Part shown: positions 8,060 through 16,622 of the stretch, in pieces | How positions within the stretch are numbered: the first letter of the stretch is position 1 | Layout of the letters: every line of letters starts with the position of its first letter | Assembly: GCF_943372915.1 (NCBI RefSeq) | Contig: NZ_CALSAN010000016.1 | Coordinates: forward strand, 27,143-91,142 | Source: Ferrovibrio terrae_A | Lineage (GTDB): Bacteria; Pseudomonadota; Alphaproteobacteria; Ferrovibrionales; Ferrovibrionaceae | DNA: 64,000 nucleotides | Reading direction: 5' to 3' | Notes under the pieces: model-generated | What the model saw: the letters and a program-made list of their open reading frames with translations, nothing else | Database searches by the model: none | Told to the model about the DNA's origin: nothing | Translations under genes and position numbers: made by a program

Positions 8060-9250
8060 ATGGATCCGATCGATATCAAGGAGATGCTGCATCACCATCA
8101 TCTCTGGCTCAAGGGGATGCCGAGTGGTCGTCCGGCGGATTTTTCCGGCCGCGACCTCACCGGCGCAGACCTGAGCGGCGCAGATTTGCGCCGTGCGTCC
8201 TTTCGTATGGCGACGATGCGCGATGCCAGGCTGGCCAAGTCTCAGTTGGTGCAATGCGATCTCTTCAAGGCGGATTTGAGTGGCGCCGATCTGTCGGAGG
8301 CCGATCTCAGCCGCGCCGATCTGCGCGGCGCGACCTTGGAAAATGTCAACATGGCCGGCGCCAATCTGACCGGCGCGAATTTCCGCCGTGGTCTCGAACT
8401 GGGACAGAATCCTGCCGAGGCCGTTGAACTGCTGCGCCAGAACGTCACCGGCAGCAATTTTGCCGGTGCGACGCTGATCGGGGTCGATGCGCTGGGCGCC
8501 GATTTCAGCGGCAGCAACCTGGCTGGCGCCAACCTGCAGGATGCCGCGCTCACCGACTGCCAGTTGGTCAGTGTCGATCTGTCGGGTGCTGATCTTGGCG
8601 GCGCCACGCTGGCGGGCGCCAATCTGGTGGGGGCCGAACTCAGCGGCGCCAACCTGGCGGGGGCCACACTGCAGGGCGCCAACCTGACCGATGCGCATCT
8701 GCATGGCGTGGATCTCAGCACGGTCGATACCTTCGGCGCCAATGTGGTGATGGCCAATATGGCAGCCGAACCCAGTTCGGCAGCGCCCACCCCGATGAGC
8801 GAAGCGGAGATTCAGGCTGCCTTGGCCGAGCATAAGAGCTGGGTCAGCGGCGGCGACGGCAAGCCGGCCAATCTGCGCGGCCAGGACCTCAGCGGCTTCG
8901 ATCTCAGCAACCTCGACCTGTCCGGCATCAAGCTGCGCGGTGCTGCCCTGCGCGATGCCAAGGTGGACAAGACAACCTTTAAATTCGCCGATCTGTCCGG
9001 CGTTGACATGCGCGGCTGCCACGCCCTGGATGCAACCTTCGCCGGGTGCAACCTGACGGGAGCCGATCTGCGCAATGGCCGCCTTAGTGGCAGCCGCTTT
9101 GCCAGCGCCGAGATTCTCAGCTCGAGTGGCGAGCGCACCGGCCGCCGGATCTACACGGATCTGTCCAATGCCCGCCTTGCCGGGGCGGTCTGCGATGGCG
9201 TCGACTGGGGGGATGCGATCCTCCACGACGTCAGCGGCCTTGAACCGTGA
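8060..9250 (+). CDS. Pentapeptide-repeat protein with two repeat blocks
   Basis: This 396-residue protein is made largely of A(D/N)LxG-type pentapeptides, which fold as a right-handed quadrilateral beta-helix. It has two modules. Each begins with the same non-repeat element: residues 11-30 (HHHHLWLKG then SGRPADF) and residues about 250-270 (EHKSWVSGGDGKPANL). The blocks follow as FSGRDLTGADLSG and LRGQDLSGFDLS. There is no signal peptide, so it should be cytoplasmic. The ATG at 8060 follows a GGGGGCACCGGGCGGG stretch. It is upstream of cheD on the same strand and shares the HxxW element with the protein at 40158-41090. The cellular role is unknown. Confidence 0.85.
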   Translation: MDPIDIKEMLHHHHLWLKGMPSGRPADFSGRDLTGADLSGADLRRASFRMATMRDARLAKSQLVQCDLFKADLSGADLSEADLSRADLRGATLENVNMAGANLTGANFRRGLELGQNPAEAVELLRQNVTGSNFAGATLIGVDALGADFSGSNLAGANLQDAALTDCQLVSVDLSGADLGGATLAGANLVGAELSGANLAGATLQGANLTDAHLHGVDLSTVDTFGANVVMANMAAEPSSAAPTPMSEAEIQAALAEHKSWVSGGDGKPANLRGQDLSGFDLSNLDLSGIKLRGAALRDAKVDKTTFKFADLSGVDMRGCHALDATFAGCNLTGADLRNGRLSGSRFASAEILSSSGERTGRRIYTDLSNARLAGAVCDGVDWGDAILHDVSGLEP

Positions 9251-9274
9251 CCGGCCGAAAGTCATGATGGCAAA

Positions 9275-9931
9275 ATGAATACCACACCGGGCAGTATCCT
9301 GCGGCGTCCAGCCGCCACCGAGGGCAGCGCTGCAGGTCCCAATGCGGAGCGCCGCCGGTATTACGACCCGATTCTAAAAGTTAACGTGGTCCAGGTCTTT
9401 CAGGGCGACTTCTATGTTTCGACCCGCGAGGGCGAGATGCTGGCCACCGTCCTGGGCTCCTGCGTGGCCGCCTGCATCCGCGACCCGGTCGCGGCGGTCG
9501 GCGGAATGAATCACTTCCTGCTGCCCGATAAAGGCGGCGACAACAATCCGGATTTGCCGTTTTCCGCATCGCTGCGCTACGGTAGTTATTCGATGGAGCA
9601 GTTGATCAACGGAATCCTGGGGGCTGGTGGGCGTCGCGAGCGGCTGGAGGTGAAAATCTTCGGCGGCGCCAACGTGCTGGCTGGCCTGCGCGGCATTGGC
9701 CACCAGAATGCTGAATTCGTCGAACGCTATCTCAAAGCCGAAGGCTTCAAGATCATGGGCGCCGATCTGCGCGGCACGTTGCCACGCAAGGTGCAGTATT
9801 TCCCGACCACCGGGGTAGTGCGCATGAAGCAGATTGAAGATGCCAGTGCGAAGGCCGTGTTCCAGCGCGAGAGCACGAAGAAGATCACAGCTGTGCAAAC
9901 CACGGCCGGCAGCATCGAGCTGTTCGACTGA
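9275..9931 (+). CDS. cheD: CheD chemoreceptor glutamine deamidase
   Basis: CheD deamidates receptor glutamines and in some bacteria modulates CheC or CheY. The 218-residue protein has the catalytic Cys63 in TVLGSCVAACIRD and His80 in GGMNHFLLPD, plus the family strands KIFGGANVL and RGTLPRKVQYFP. A 40-residue N-terminal extension precedes the core, which is longer than in minimal CheD. ATG at 9275 lies 24 bases after the pentapeptide gene. It pairs with the receiver gene 24 bases downstream. Confidence 0.95.
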   Translation: MNTTPGSILRRPAATEGSAAGPNAERRRYYDPILKVNVVQVFQGDFYVSTREGEMLATVLGSCVAACIRDPVAAVGGMNHFLLPDKGGDNNPDLPFSASLRYGSYSMEQLINGILGAGGRRERLEVKIFGGANVLAGLRGIGHQNAEFVERYLKAEGFKIMGADLRGTLPRKVQYFPTTGVVRMKQIEDASAKAVFQRESTKKITAVQTTAGSIELFD

Positions 9932-9955
9932 GATCCGCGCAGAGCTTTCGTCGCC

Positions 9956-10507
9956 ATGGCATACAAACTCAACAACGTCGCAGTGCTTGTGGTCGACAGC
10001 AATCACAACCACATGCAGCTTATTAAAGAGGTTTTGCGACCGCTTGGTGTCAATCGCATCGCCGAGTGCCTGAATGCCAAAGACGCGCTCACCTATCTCG
10101 AAAACAATGTCGTCGACATCATCTTCACCGAGTGGCACATGGACGGTGATGTGGATGGCCTTGGCCTGGTCGAATGGATCCGCAAGAACCCGGCATCGAA
10201 GAATGTGTTCGTGCCGATTGTGATGGTGACGGCGCAGTCTGAAGAATGGAAAGTGCATAAGGCGCGCGATGCTGGCGTCACTGAATTCCTGGTCAAGCCA
10301 TTTTCGGCCAAGACCATGGCGCGCCGCATCAGCATGGTGGTCGAATATCCGCGCCAGTTCGTGCGCACCGACGAATTCTTTGGCCCCGACCGCCGCCGCC
10401 ACAAGGTGTCGAACTACACCGGCGAAGAGCGGCGCAAGGATATGCTGGAAAAGGGCGACCAGCAGATGGATGAATCCGCCGTCGCGAACCTGCTCAACGA
10501 GCTCTGA
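9956..10507 (+). CDS. Receiver-domain protein with Glu at the phospho-acceptor site
   Basis: The 183-residue protein has a CheY-like receiver followed by a 55-residue tail. In the receiver, the acidic pair is reduced to Asp14-Ser15 (VVDSN) and the acceptor position is Glu59 (IIFTEWHMDGDVDGL). The switch Thr (VMVTAQ) and Lys (LVKPFS) remain. A Glu at this site cannot be phosphorylated in the usual way and may mimic the active state. The tail has a basic FFGPDRRRH stretch and GEERRKDM. It follows cheD by 24 bases, so both are probably one transcript. It may be a constitutive or phosphorylation-independent partner. Confidence 0.85.
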   Translation: MAYKLNNVAVLVVDSNHNHMQLIKEVLRPLGVNRIAECLNAKDALTYLENNVVDIIFTEWHMDGDVDGLGLVEWIRKNPASKNVFVPIVMVTAQSEEWKVHKARDAGVTEFLVKPFSAKTMARRISMVVEYPRQFVRTDEFFGPDRRRHKVSNYTGEERRKDMLEKGDQQMDESAVANLLNEL

Positions 10508-10589
10508 TCATTACATTCCGGTTGACGTTCTGCCGGCGCGGGACCAAGATTCAAGCAACTGAAGCAGTTGGGAGGTCAGCCGTTCCGGC

Positions 10590-11027
10590 ATGAGCGAAGT
10601 TGTTGCTTTGCACCAGTTCCGCCGTTCGTCCGAGGAAACCGTCCTGGACGGTGTGACTGCGGGTGTGACTTCAGGTCCGGATGTAAAGCTGATCGTTGCC
10701 AGGAGCACAGATCCTCGTCCGGCGGTCGAAACCGCCGTTTTTTTCGACCGGCGCGAATTCAACCTGATTCTCAATCTTTATGCCCGCATGGTCGGGATGG
10801 GCGAATGGCGCGACTATGCCATCGGCCATGACCGCGAGAGTTGCAGCTTTGCTGTTTTCCGCCGCAGCGCCGATGGCGCGCTGTATCGCATTGTCAAAAC
10901 GCCGAAACTGGCGCGCAAGCAGGGCGCCTTCGCCATCATCGCCCAGGGTGGCCGCATCGTGCGCCGCGGCAAGGATCTGGCCGTGATGCTGCGTTTTTTT
11001 GAACCCAAGCGGGAAGCAACGCTCTAG
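10590..11027 (+). CDS. DUF2794 family protein
   Basis: The 145-residue protein matches the alphaproteobacterial DUF2794 family from memory. The core signature is FFDRREFNLILNLYARMVGMGEWRDYAI, seen here at about residues 50-78 in shorter pieces such as NLILNLYARMV and GEWRDYAI. It is followed by FAVFRR, LYRIVKTPKLARKQGAF and a C-terminal FFEPKR. The function of the family is not known. The ATG at 10590 is 82 bases after the receiver gene, and the gene ends just before a stem-loop shared with the convergent gene. Confidence 0.88.
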   Translation: MSEVVALHQFRRSSEETVLDGVTAGVTSGPDVKLIVARSTDPRPAVETAVFFDRREFNLILNLYARMVGMGEWRDYAIGHDRESCSFAVFRRSADGALYRIVKTPKLARKQGAFAIIAQGGRIVRRGKDLAVMLRFFEPKREATL

Positions 11028-11044
11028 CGCGACAACAATAGTCT

Positions 11045-11081
11045 GGAAAAGAAAAGGGCCCCCATCAGCCGATGGGAGCCC
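11045..11081 (-). terminator. Rho-independent terminator of the small Lys-rich gene
   Basis: GGGC and CCCATC (11056-11066) pair with GATGGG and GCCC (11071-11081). Read leftward, the stem is followed by TTTTCTTTT. It ends the gene at 11109-11312. The same stem could block rightward read-through from DUF2794, though it lacks a T-run in that direction. Confidence 0.85.
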
Positions 11082-11108
11082 GTTCCAGGATTCTGTGGCG
11101 TGTGACGC

Positions 11109-11312
11109 TCAGGCCTTCTTGGCTTTCTTCGCAGCCGGCTTGGCTGCCTTCTTCTCGCCAGTCTTCTTTTTCTCGGCCTTCTTCTCAGTCTTCTTCTTGG
11201 CAGGCTGCGTGGTCTGAGCCTCGGCGGCCGGGGCAAAGGCAGGCGCCACGGCGCCGGCCAGGAAGCCGGCCATCACGAAAGCAGCGGCAATCGTCTTGAA
11301 GCGGGTCATCAT
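11109..11312 (-). CDS. Small exported Lys/Ala-rich protein
   Basis: This 67-residue protein has a clear signal peptide (MTRFKTIAAAFVMAGFLAG up to about AEA) and a mature part of about 35 residues that is mostly Lys, Ala and Glu, with runs such as KKKTEKKAEKKK. The mature peptide would be strongly basic and unstructured, similar in style to histone-like tails. ATG ATG at 11312/11309 follows an AAGGGATGG ribosome site, and a strong terminator follows the gene, so it is a real monocistronic gene. I do not know the function. Binding to nucleic acid or anionic envelope polymers is a guess. Confidence 0.8.
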   Translation of the reverse strand: MMTRFKTIAAAFVMAGFLAGAVAPAFAPAAEAQTTQPAKKKTEKKAEKKKTGEKKAAKPAAKKAKKA

Positions 11313-11448
11313 TGGAATCCATCCCTTGTACAGTGCTGCAAACCCCCCATCGAATCGGTGGCTGCATCACCATCAGTCTTGCGCGCGTCGCACGCAATCG
11401 GCAATGGCAGATATTTTCACTGCGACACTCTGTCGGTTTACGGGAAAT

Positions 11449-12765
11449 TTATATTTTCAGGAGTGCAGCGAATTCGCGGCGATGCTTTTCCACACTGGGC
11501 CGATCACGGATTCTCCGCTCCAGATGCGGCTTTATGGCATCCCGCGCGCCTGCTCTGGCCCCCGCCTGCAGCCACAGTTGCCAGAACAGATCGCGCTGTG
11601 CATGACTGCCGCCGATCTGCTGCAGGCCTTGCAATGCTGGGGGTAATTTTTCGAACACCTGCCGCCACTCGCCGCGCCCATAGGCGGCAACGCCTTCTGC
11701 CAGATCGACTCCGACCTGACGCCAGATACGCCCCATCAGCTGCTGCTCAGCCTGGCTGGCGACGTGATCGCGCAGACTGGTCAGCAGAGTCTGCACCGCT
11801 GCATCCCGGCCGGCGCGGCTCAGGCCCAGCAGGTAATGCGCATCCAGGAACGGCTCGACATGCTCGGGCCCACGCCGTTCGATATAGTCGGCAACATCCT
11901 GCCAGCGCTCGCCAACATCCAGTCCGGCGAATTCCAGTCGCGCCAGCAGGGCGACGGCGTTGACCTGATCCTGGCTGTACTCTTTCCACACGCCCCAGAC
12001 CTGTTCGTCATAGAGGCGGAGCGCGGCATCGGGCTGGTCGCTGTCGATGGCAAACAGCGCGGCATGCCACCAGTTGTGGCTGCGCATGAAGGAATTCCGG
12101 TCGCTCCAGGTATCGGAGAAGCCCAGCATGGTCTCGAGGCCTTCGGCGCAGCGCCCTTGCGTTTCCAGCACATGGGCCAGCGCATGATGCGCCCAGGGTT
12201 CGGCGCGCTTGAGCGCAATCGCCTGCCGCGCCGCCGCCTCGGCCTCGTCCAGCCGGTTCATCTCCTCAAGGCCGAAGGCCAGCATGCCATGCATCTCGGC
12301 CATAGCGCGGTGTTGGGGCAGGGCGGCTTCGGCCACGCGCAGCATTCCGGCCAGGTCGCCGACATGGAACAGGTGAAACTGCGCCATCTTCACCGCCGCC
12401 AGATCCTGTGGCCAGCGCGCGGCGAGGTCGCAGGTCAGCGCAATTGCGGTTTCCGCATCGCCAGCAGCCCAGGCGCTGACCTGCGCATGCCACAGGCGTT
12501 CGCGCTCGGTCGCCTTGGCCAGATGCGGTTCGGCGGTGGCCAGCCAGGGCCGTGCCTTGGCCACCGATTGTCCGGTCTGCAGAAACAGCTCCAGCGCCGC
12601 AGCCTTGGCCTGGGCGATCACGCAGGCCGGGTCGGTCTTGGCCGCCTCCCAGATTGCCGCCGCCGTGGTGCCATAGGTGATGAAGCTGGTATCGAAGGTA
12701 TTCAGGCCCTCGATGACGGCTGGATGGTCGGTGGCGACGTCGAGGCCCCAGCGGTCCTGCAGCAT
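11449..12765 (-). CDS. TTC38-like tetratricopeptide repeat protein
   Basis: The 438-residue protein resembles the tetratricopeptide repeat 38 (TTC38) family. It starts MLQDRWGLDV, has FDTSFITYGTTAAAIW, then helical pairs of TPR type (LAFGLEEMNRLDEAEAAARQ, WAHHALAHVLETQGR) and the conserved SHNWWHAALF stretch near the middle. The length fits the family. I chose ATG 12765 because the upstream extension is low-complexity and overlaps mlrC. It follows the MlrC-like gene by 13 bases and is likely co-transcribed with it. No enzymatic role is known; scaffold is the default reading. Confidence 0.85.
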   Translation of the reverse strand: MLQDRWGLDVATDHPAVIEGLNTFDTSFITYGTTAAAIWEAAKTDPACVIAQAKAAALELFLQTGQSVAKARPWLATAEPHLAKATERERLWHAQVSAWAAGDAETAIALTCDLAARWPQDLAAVKMAQFHLFHVGDLAGMLRVAEAALPQHRAMAEMHGMLAFGLEEMNRLDEAEAAARQAIALKRAEPWAHHALAHVLETQGRCAEGLETMLGFSDTWSDRNSFMRSHNWWHAALFAIDSDQPDAALRLYDEQVWGVWKEYSQDQVNAVALLARLEFAGLDVGERWQDVADYIERRGPEHVEPFLDAHYLLGLSRAGRDAAVQTLLTSLRDHVASQAEQQLMGRIWRQVGVDLAEGVAAYGRGEWRQVFEKLPPALQGLQQIGGSHAQRDLFWQLWLQAGARAGARDAIKPHLERRIRDRPSVEKHRREFAALLKI

Positions 12766-12778
12766 GCTTTGCCTTCGC

Positions 12779-14272
12779 TTATTTGGCGGCGTCCTGCCAG
12801 TCGTTGATCTTGTCGAGCGGATAGATCGGCCGGCGGACATTCTTGTAGTCGATGATGCTGTTGTCCGATGTGGTGACGCCCTCGCCATCCAGCGTGAACG
12901 TCGCCTTGGCCAGCGGGGCGAAGCCGGCGCGGTAATGGATGCGCGACTTCAGCAGCAGGTAGCGCTTGTGCTCGGGCTCGATGCCCACCGAACGGAACAC
13001 GCCGGTATCCCAGGGTTCGTGGTGCCGCGAGACGACAACAATCTGCATCCGCCCCTCGACCTCCAGCACCGCAGTCGGCCCCATCATCACCTTGTAGCCA
13101 TGATACATCGGGCCGCGCACGATCCATTCGCCGTCGGTGATGGTGCGCACCTTGCCGGTCAGCGTCAGTGGCTTGCCCTTCAGCTTCAGCGACGGCATGT
13201 CGCTCTTGCCGCCCAGGGCCAGCGTCACCGTGGCGCCGACGCCGGCCTTTTGCATGATCTGCACGGCCTCCGGATCCCACACCGCGCCCACGGCCACGTC
13301 TTCCAGGCCCTGGCGCAACACTTCGGCGATCACCATCATCACATCCTGGGTACCGCCCGAGCCGCAATTGTCGGCATGGTCCAGCAGGATCACCGGGCCA
13401 TCCTTCAGCTTCTTGGCCTTGGCCACCGTCTCGGCCAGATCGCGATGCTGGTAGATATGGATATCGCGCTTGTCCCAGACCTGGGCTGCGATGCGGTCGG
13501 CCGCCGCATCGGCCTGCGCCTGGTCGAGGCCCACGGTGATGACGGTGGTGCCGGCATCCCGGATATCGGCCATGGCAAAGCCGCCAAACACGCTGGCGCA
13601 GGGCAGGCCCTTTGCTTCCTCATCCTTGCAGGCCTGGATCGCCGATTTCATCGGCTCGTCATCGGTGCCCTGGCACAGCGTCTGCGACAGCAGCGGCAGT
13701 TGGCGCAGCGCCATCGCCGGCTTCGGTGCCTTGCCGGCAATGAAGGGCATCACCACGCGGCCGACCTGGCCCGCCACCACGTCCATGTCGACATGCGGAT
13801 AGGTCTTGTAGCCGATCAGCGCCGTGCAGTTGGCCACCATCTTGGGCGTCAGGTTGCAATGCAGGTCCAGCGTCACGGCGATCGGCAGGTCCGGCGCGAT
13901 CTGGCGGATCTGCTCCAGCAGGGTGCCTTCGCCGTCCTCCAGGCCTTCCACCACCATGGCGCCATGCAGATCGAGCAGGCAGCCGTCGCAGCCGGCTTTC
14001 ACCGCCTCCAGGATCGGATCGGTCAGGCGCTTCCAGGCGTCTTTCGTCACCAGCCCGCCCGGCATGGCCTCGGCAGCCATCGGCAGCACCACCTCGGCGC
14101 CGTATTCCTTAGCGAGTGTCAGATAGACGCCGAGCGGCATGTTGGTCTTGGCATAGGCGTCGATGGCCGCCTGGCCGGTATAGAGGCCCCAGGATTCGAA
14201 GCGGGCGAAGTCGGTGACAATCGGCGAGAAGGTGTTGGTCTCGTGCTTCACCATCGCGAGGACAAGCTTCAT
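12779..14272 (-). CDS. MlrC-like M81 family metallopeptidase
   Basis: The 497-residue protein belongs to the MlrC (microcystinase C, peptidase M81) family, named for a Zn hydrolase that degrades linear microcystin products. Most members act on unknown peptides or amides. Visible family marks are the N-terminal KHETNTFSP, DLHGAMV (101-107), TLDLHCNLTPKM and LLDHADNCGSGGTQD. The C-terminal domain has VVVSRHHEPWD and ends at the usual place. Its closest neighbour is the TTC38-like gene. True microcystin breakdown should not be assumed. Confidence 0.92.
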   Translation of the reverse strand: MKLVLAMVKHETNTFSPIVTDFARFESWGLYTGQAAIDAYAKTNMPLGVYLTLAKEYGAEVVLPMAAEAMPGGLVTKDAWKRLTDPILEAVKAGCDGCLLDLHGAMVVEGLEDGEGTLLEQIRQIAPDLPIAVTLDLHCNLTPKMVANCTALIGYKTYPHVDMDVVAGQVGRVVMPFIAGKAPKPAMALRQLPLLSQTLCQGTDDEPMKSAIQACKDEEAKGLPCASVFGGFAMADIRDAGTTVITVGLDQAQADAAADRIAAQVWDKRDIHIYQHRDLAETVAKAKKLKDGPVILLDHADNCGSGGTQDVMMVIAEVLRQGLEDVAVGAVWDPEAVQIMQKAGVGATVTLALGGKSDMPSLKLKGKPLTLTGKVRTITDGEWIVRGPMYHGYKVMMGPTAVLEVEGRMQIVVVSRHHEPWDTGVFRSVGIEPEHKRYLLLKSRIHYRAGFAPLAKATFTLDGEGVTTSDNSIIDYKNVRRPIYPLDKINDWQDAAK

Positions 14273-14372
14273 GGGGCGGGACTTCCTTGCTGGCTGAGTA
14301 ATTCGTAGGCAGACGAATGAAAGCTTAAAACCGCGCCACCGGCTTTGTCACGGGTCATGCAGGGGCAAGCCA

Positions 14373-14406
14373 AAGAAAAAGGCCCCGGCAGTTGCCTGCC
14401 GGGGCC
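14373..14406 (-). terminator. Rho-independent terminator of the Bax-inhibitor-1 gene
   Basis: GGCCCCGGCAG (14381-14391) pairs perfectly with CTGCCGGGGCC (14396-14406) around a TTGC loop. Leftward transcription reads TTTTTCTTT right after the stem. This is a strong intrinsic terminator placed 28 bases after the stop of the gene at 14434-15159. Confidence 0.93.
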
Positions 14407-14433
14407 TGGGTCGTTTCGGTGGTTAAGCCGGAA

Positions 14434-15159
14434 TTACTCGTTCTTCTGGCCGAACAGCTGCAGCAGGGCCATGAAGATGTTGAGGAAGTTCACATACAGC
14501 GAGGTGGCACCGAAGATCGCCTGCTTGGTCTGAATGTCAGACGCATCGCCCTCGTAGAACTCCGACTTGATGCGCTGCGTATCAAATGCGGTCAGGCCGG
14601 TGAAGACCAGAACCGTGATCGCCGAGATGGCGAACTGCAGCACGCTGGAGCCCAGGAAGATGTTCACAATGCTGGCGATGAACAGACCGATCACGCCCAT
14701 GAACAGGAAGCTGCCCATGCCGGTCAGGTCGCGCTTGGTCGTGTAACCCCACAGGCTCATCGCGCCGAACATCGCGGCGGTGATGAAGAAGATGCGCAGG
14801 ATCGAGGTGCCGGTGTAGACCATGAAGATGGTCGACAGCGACAGGCCCATCGTGGCGGTGAAGGCCCAGTACAGCGCCTGCACGGCGCCAGCCGACATCT
14901 TGTTGGCGCCGAAGCTCATGACCAGCAGCAGGCCGATCGGAGCCAGCATCACCACAAAGGACAGGCCGCCGGTGAACAGCGTGCTCATCAGGGCGGGGGA
15001 CTGCGACACCAGCAGCGCGACGATGGCGCTGAGCGCCAGGCCCGAGCCCATATAGTTGTAGACCCGCAGCATGTAGCTGCGCAGGGCCTCATCCACCACC
15101 GCACGGTCAATCGTGGTGGTGCCGTAGCCATAGCGCGGCTGGTTAAACGGGGTCGACAT
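14434..15159 (-). CDS. Bax inhibitor-1/YccA family membrane protein
   Basis: The 241-residue protein is a multi-spanning (about seven helices) member of the BI-1/YccA family, some members of which are pH-dependent calcium leak channels or inhibitors of the FtsH protease. The N-terminus has a soluble segment (RAVVDEALRSYMLRVYNYMGSG) typical of the family. The C-terminal motif FLNIFMALLQLFG is also characteristic. ATG 15159 is preceded by AGGAGG at good spacing. It is monocistronic, with its own terminator. Confidence 0.95.
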   Translation of the reverse strand: MSTPFNQPRYGYGTTTIDRAVVDEALRSYMLRVYNYMGSGLALSAIVALLVSQSPALMSTLFTGGLSFVVMLAPIGLLLVMSFGANKMSAGAVQALYWAFTATMGLSLSTIFMVYTGTSILRIFFITAAMFGAMSLWGYTTKRDLTGMGSFLFMGVIGLFIASIVNIFLGSSVLQFAISAITVLVFTGLTAFDTQRIKSEFYEGDASDIQTKQAIFGATSLYVNFLNIFMALLQLFGQKNE

Positions 15160-15412
15160 GGTATTGCCTCCTCAGACAATGGTTGTGGTGAGCATATTGT
15201 CAGTGTCGGGGTGAATTTCAAGAATAAACCCGACATAAACTTTCTGTATAAGTCATTCTGCTGACGCAGTTTCTTCATACAATGCCCGGTGGCGGGCGGT
15301 TTGGCCCTAAACGCCGGTTTTGTGACCCCGGTACTCGTCAGTACACGATGGATGCCGTAAGCATAAGTCCCTCCCGCAAAGGCGGAAAACCGCCGATTTA
15401 ATCGAGACCCCG

Positions 15413-16615
15413 ATGACCGATTCCCTGCGCGCATCCCCGCCGCCCTCCGGGGGCCTCTGGCGCCTGACCCTGGTGCTGGGCGCGCTCAGCGCCTTCACGC
15501 CGCTGGCGGTGGACATGTATCTGCCCGCCCTGCCGGCGCTGGAGCGCACGCTGGCCACCGATTCGGGCAAGGTGCAGCAGACGCTGTCGGTCTTTTTCCT
15601 CGGCCTGGCTATCGGCCAGCTGTTCTACGGCCCGATCAGCGACCGCTTCGGCCGCCGCAGCCCACTGCTGGTCGGCAACCTGCTGTTCATCGGCGCCTCG
15701 ATCGCCTGCGCGCTGGCGCCGGGCATCGACACGCTGATCGGCGCGCGCTTTGTGCAGGCCTTCGGCTCCTGCGCTGGTCTGGTGATCTCGCGCGCCATGG
15801 TGCGCGACCTGTTCGAGCCGCGCGAAGGTGCCCGCGTCATGTCGCTGCTGATGCTGGTGATGGGCGTGGCGCCGATCCTGGCGCCGCTGCTGGGCGGCTA
15901 TGTGGTGGCCTGGTTCGACTGGCATGCGATCTTCTGGTTCCTCGCCAGCTTCGCCCTGCTGGCGATGCTGGCCGCCTGGCGGTGGCTGCCCGAGACGCGC
16001 GGCGCGCGGCCCGATATGCGGCTGACGCTCGGTTCCGTGCTGCAGGTTTATGGCCGGCTGCTCGGCACCCGGCGCTACATGGGCTATACGCTGGCCTCCA
16101 GTCTCGGCATGGGCGGGCTGTTCTGCTACATCGCCGCCTCGCCCTTTGTCTTCATCGATCTCTATGGCCTGTCGCCGCAGGCCTATGGCTGGGTCTTTGG
16201 GATCAACGCGGTCGGTATCATCGGCTTTTCGCAGGTCAACCGCGCCCTGCTGCGCCACTTCACGCTGGATGAGGTGCTGATCGTTTCGATCTCCACCATG
16301 GCGGCGGCTGGCATTGCGCTGCTGATTGCCGCGCTGTTTTCGATTGGCGGGATGATCGGCCTGTGGGTGCCGCTGTTCTTCTATATCGCCAGCCTCGGTG
16401 GCGTCCTGCCCAATGCGGCTGCCAGCGCGATGGCGGCCGAAGCCGAACGCGCCGGCTCGGCAGCGGCGCTGATGGGCACGCTGCAGTTCACGCTGGGCGC
16501 GATGACCAGCGGCATCGTCAGCCTGCTGTCCGGCGACCCGGCGCTCGCCATGGCGGTGATCGTTGCCCTCTGCGGCCTCGGCGGTCTCTCGGCGCGGTTG
16601 GTGCTGGTGCGGTGA
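15413..16615 (+). CDS. Bcr/CflA family multidrug MFS exporter
   Basis: The 400-residue protein is a 12-helix drug:H+ antiporter of the major facilitator superfamily. It begins with the subfamily mark FTPLAVDMYLPALPALE, then motif A GPISDRFGRRSPLL between helices 2 and 3, and the antiporter motif C region GVAPILAPLLGGYV. Relatives export bicyclomycin, chloramphenicol, or sulfonamides, and in some cases cysteine. The substrate here is unknown. ATG 15413 opens after a 253-base region shared with the divergent BI-1 gene. Confidence 0.93.
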   Translation: MTDSLRASPPPSGGLWRLTLVLGALSAFTPLAVDMYLPALPALERTLATDSGKVQQTLSVFFLGLAIGQLFYGPISDRFGRRSPLLVGNLLFIGASIACALAPGIDTLIGARFVQAFGSCAGLVISRAMVRDLFEPREGARVMSLLMLVMGVAPILAPLLGGYVVAWFDWHAIFWFLASFALLAMLAAWRWLPETRGARPDMRLTLGSVLQVYGRLLGTRRYMGYTLASSLGMGGLFCYIAASPFVFIDLYGLSPQAYGWVFGINAVGIIGFSQVNRALLRHFTLDEVLIVSISTMAAAGIALLIAALFSIGGMIGLWVPLFFYIASLGGVLPNAAASAMAAEAERAGSAAALMGTLQFTLGAMTSGIVSLLSGDPALAMAVIVALCGLGGLSARLVLVR

Positions 16616-16622
16616 ACCGGCC

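Noticed and set aside
12779..14272. Microcystin degradation capacity
   Set aside because: MlrC-like proteins are widespread without mlrA, mlrB or mlrD, none of which is here. Family membership alone does not support it.
12677..14308. A 543-codon open frame on the plus strand across the MlrC gene
   Set aside because: His/Gln/Arg-rich shadow typical of the complement of a GC-rich gene. The MlrC frame has conserved motifs and proper length.
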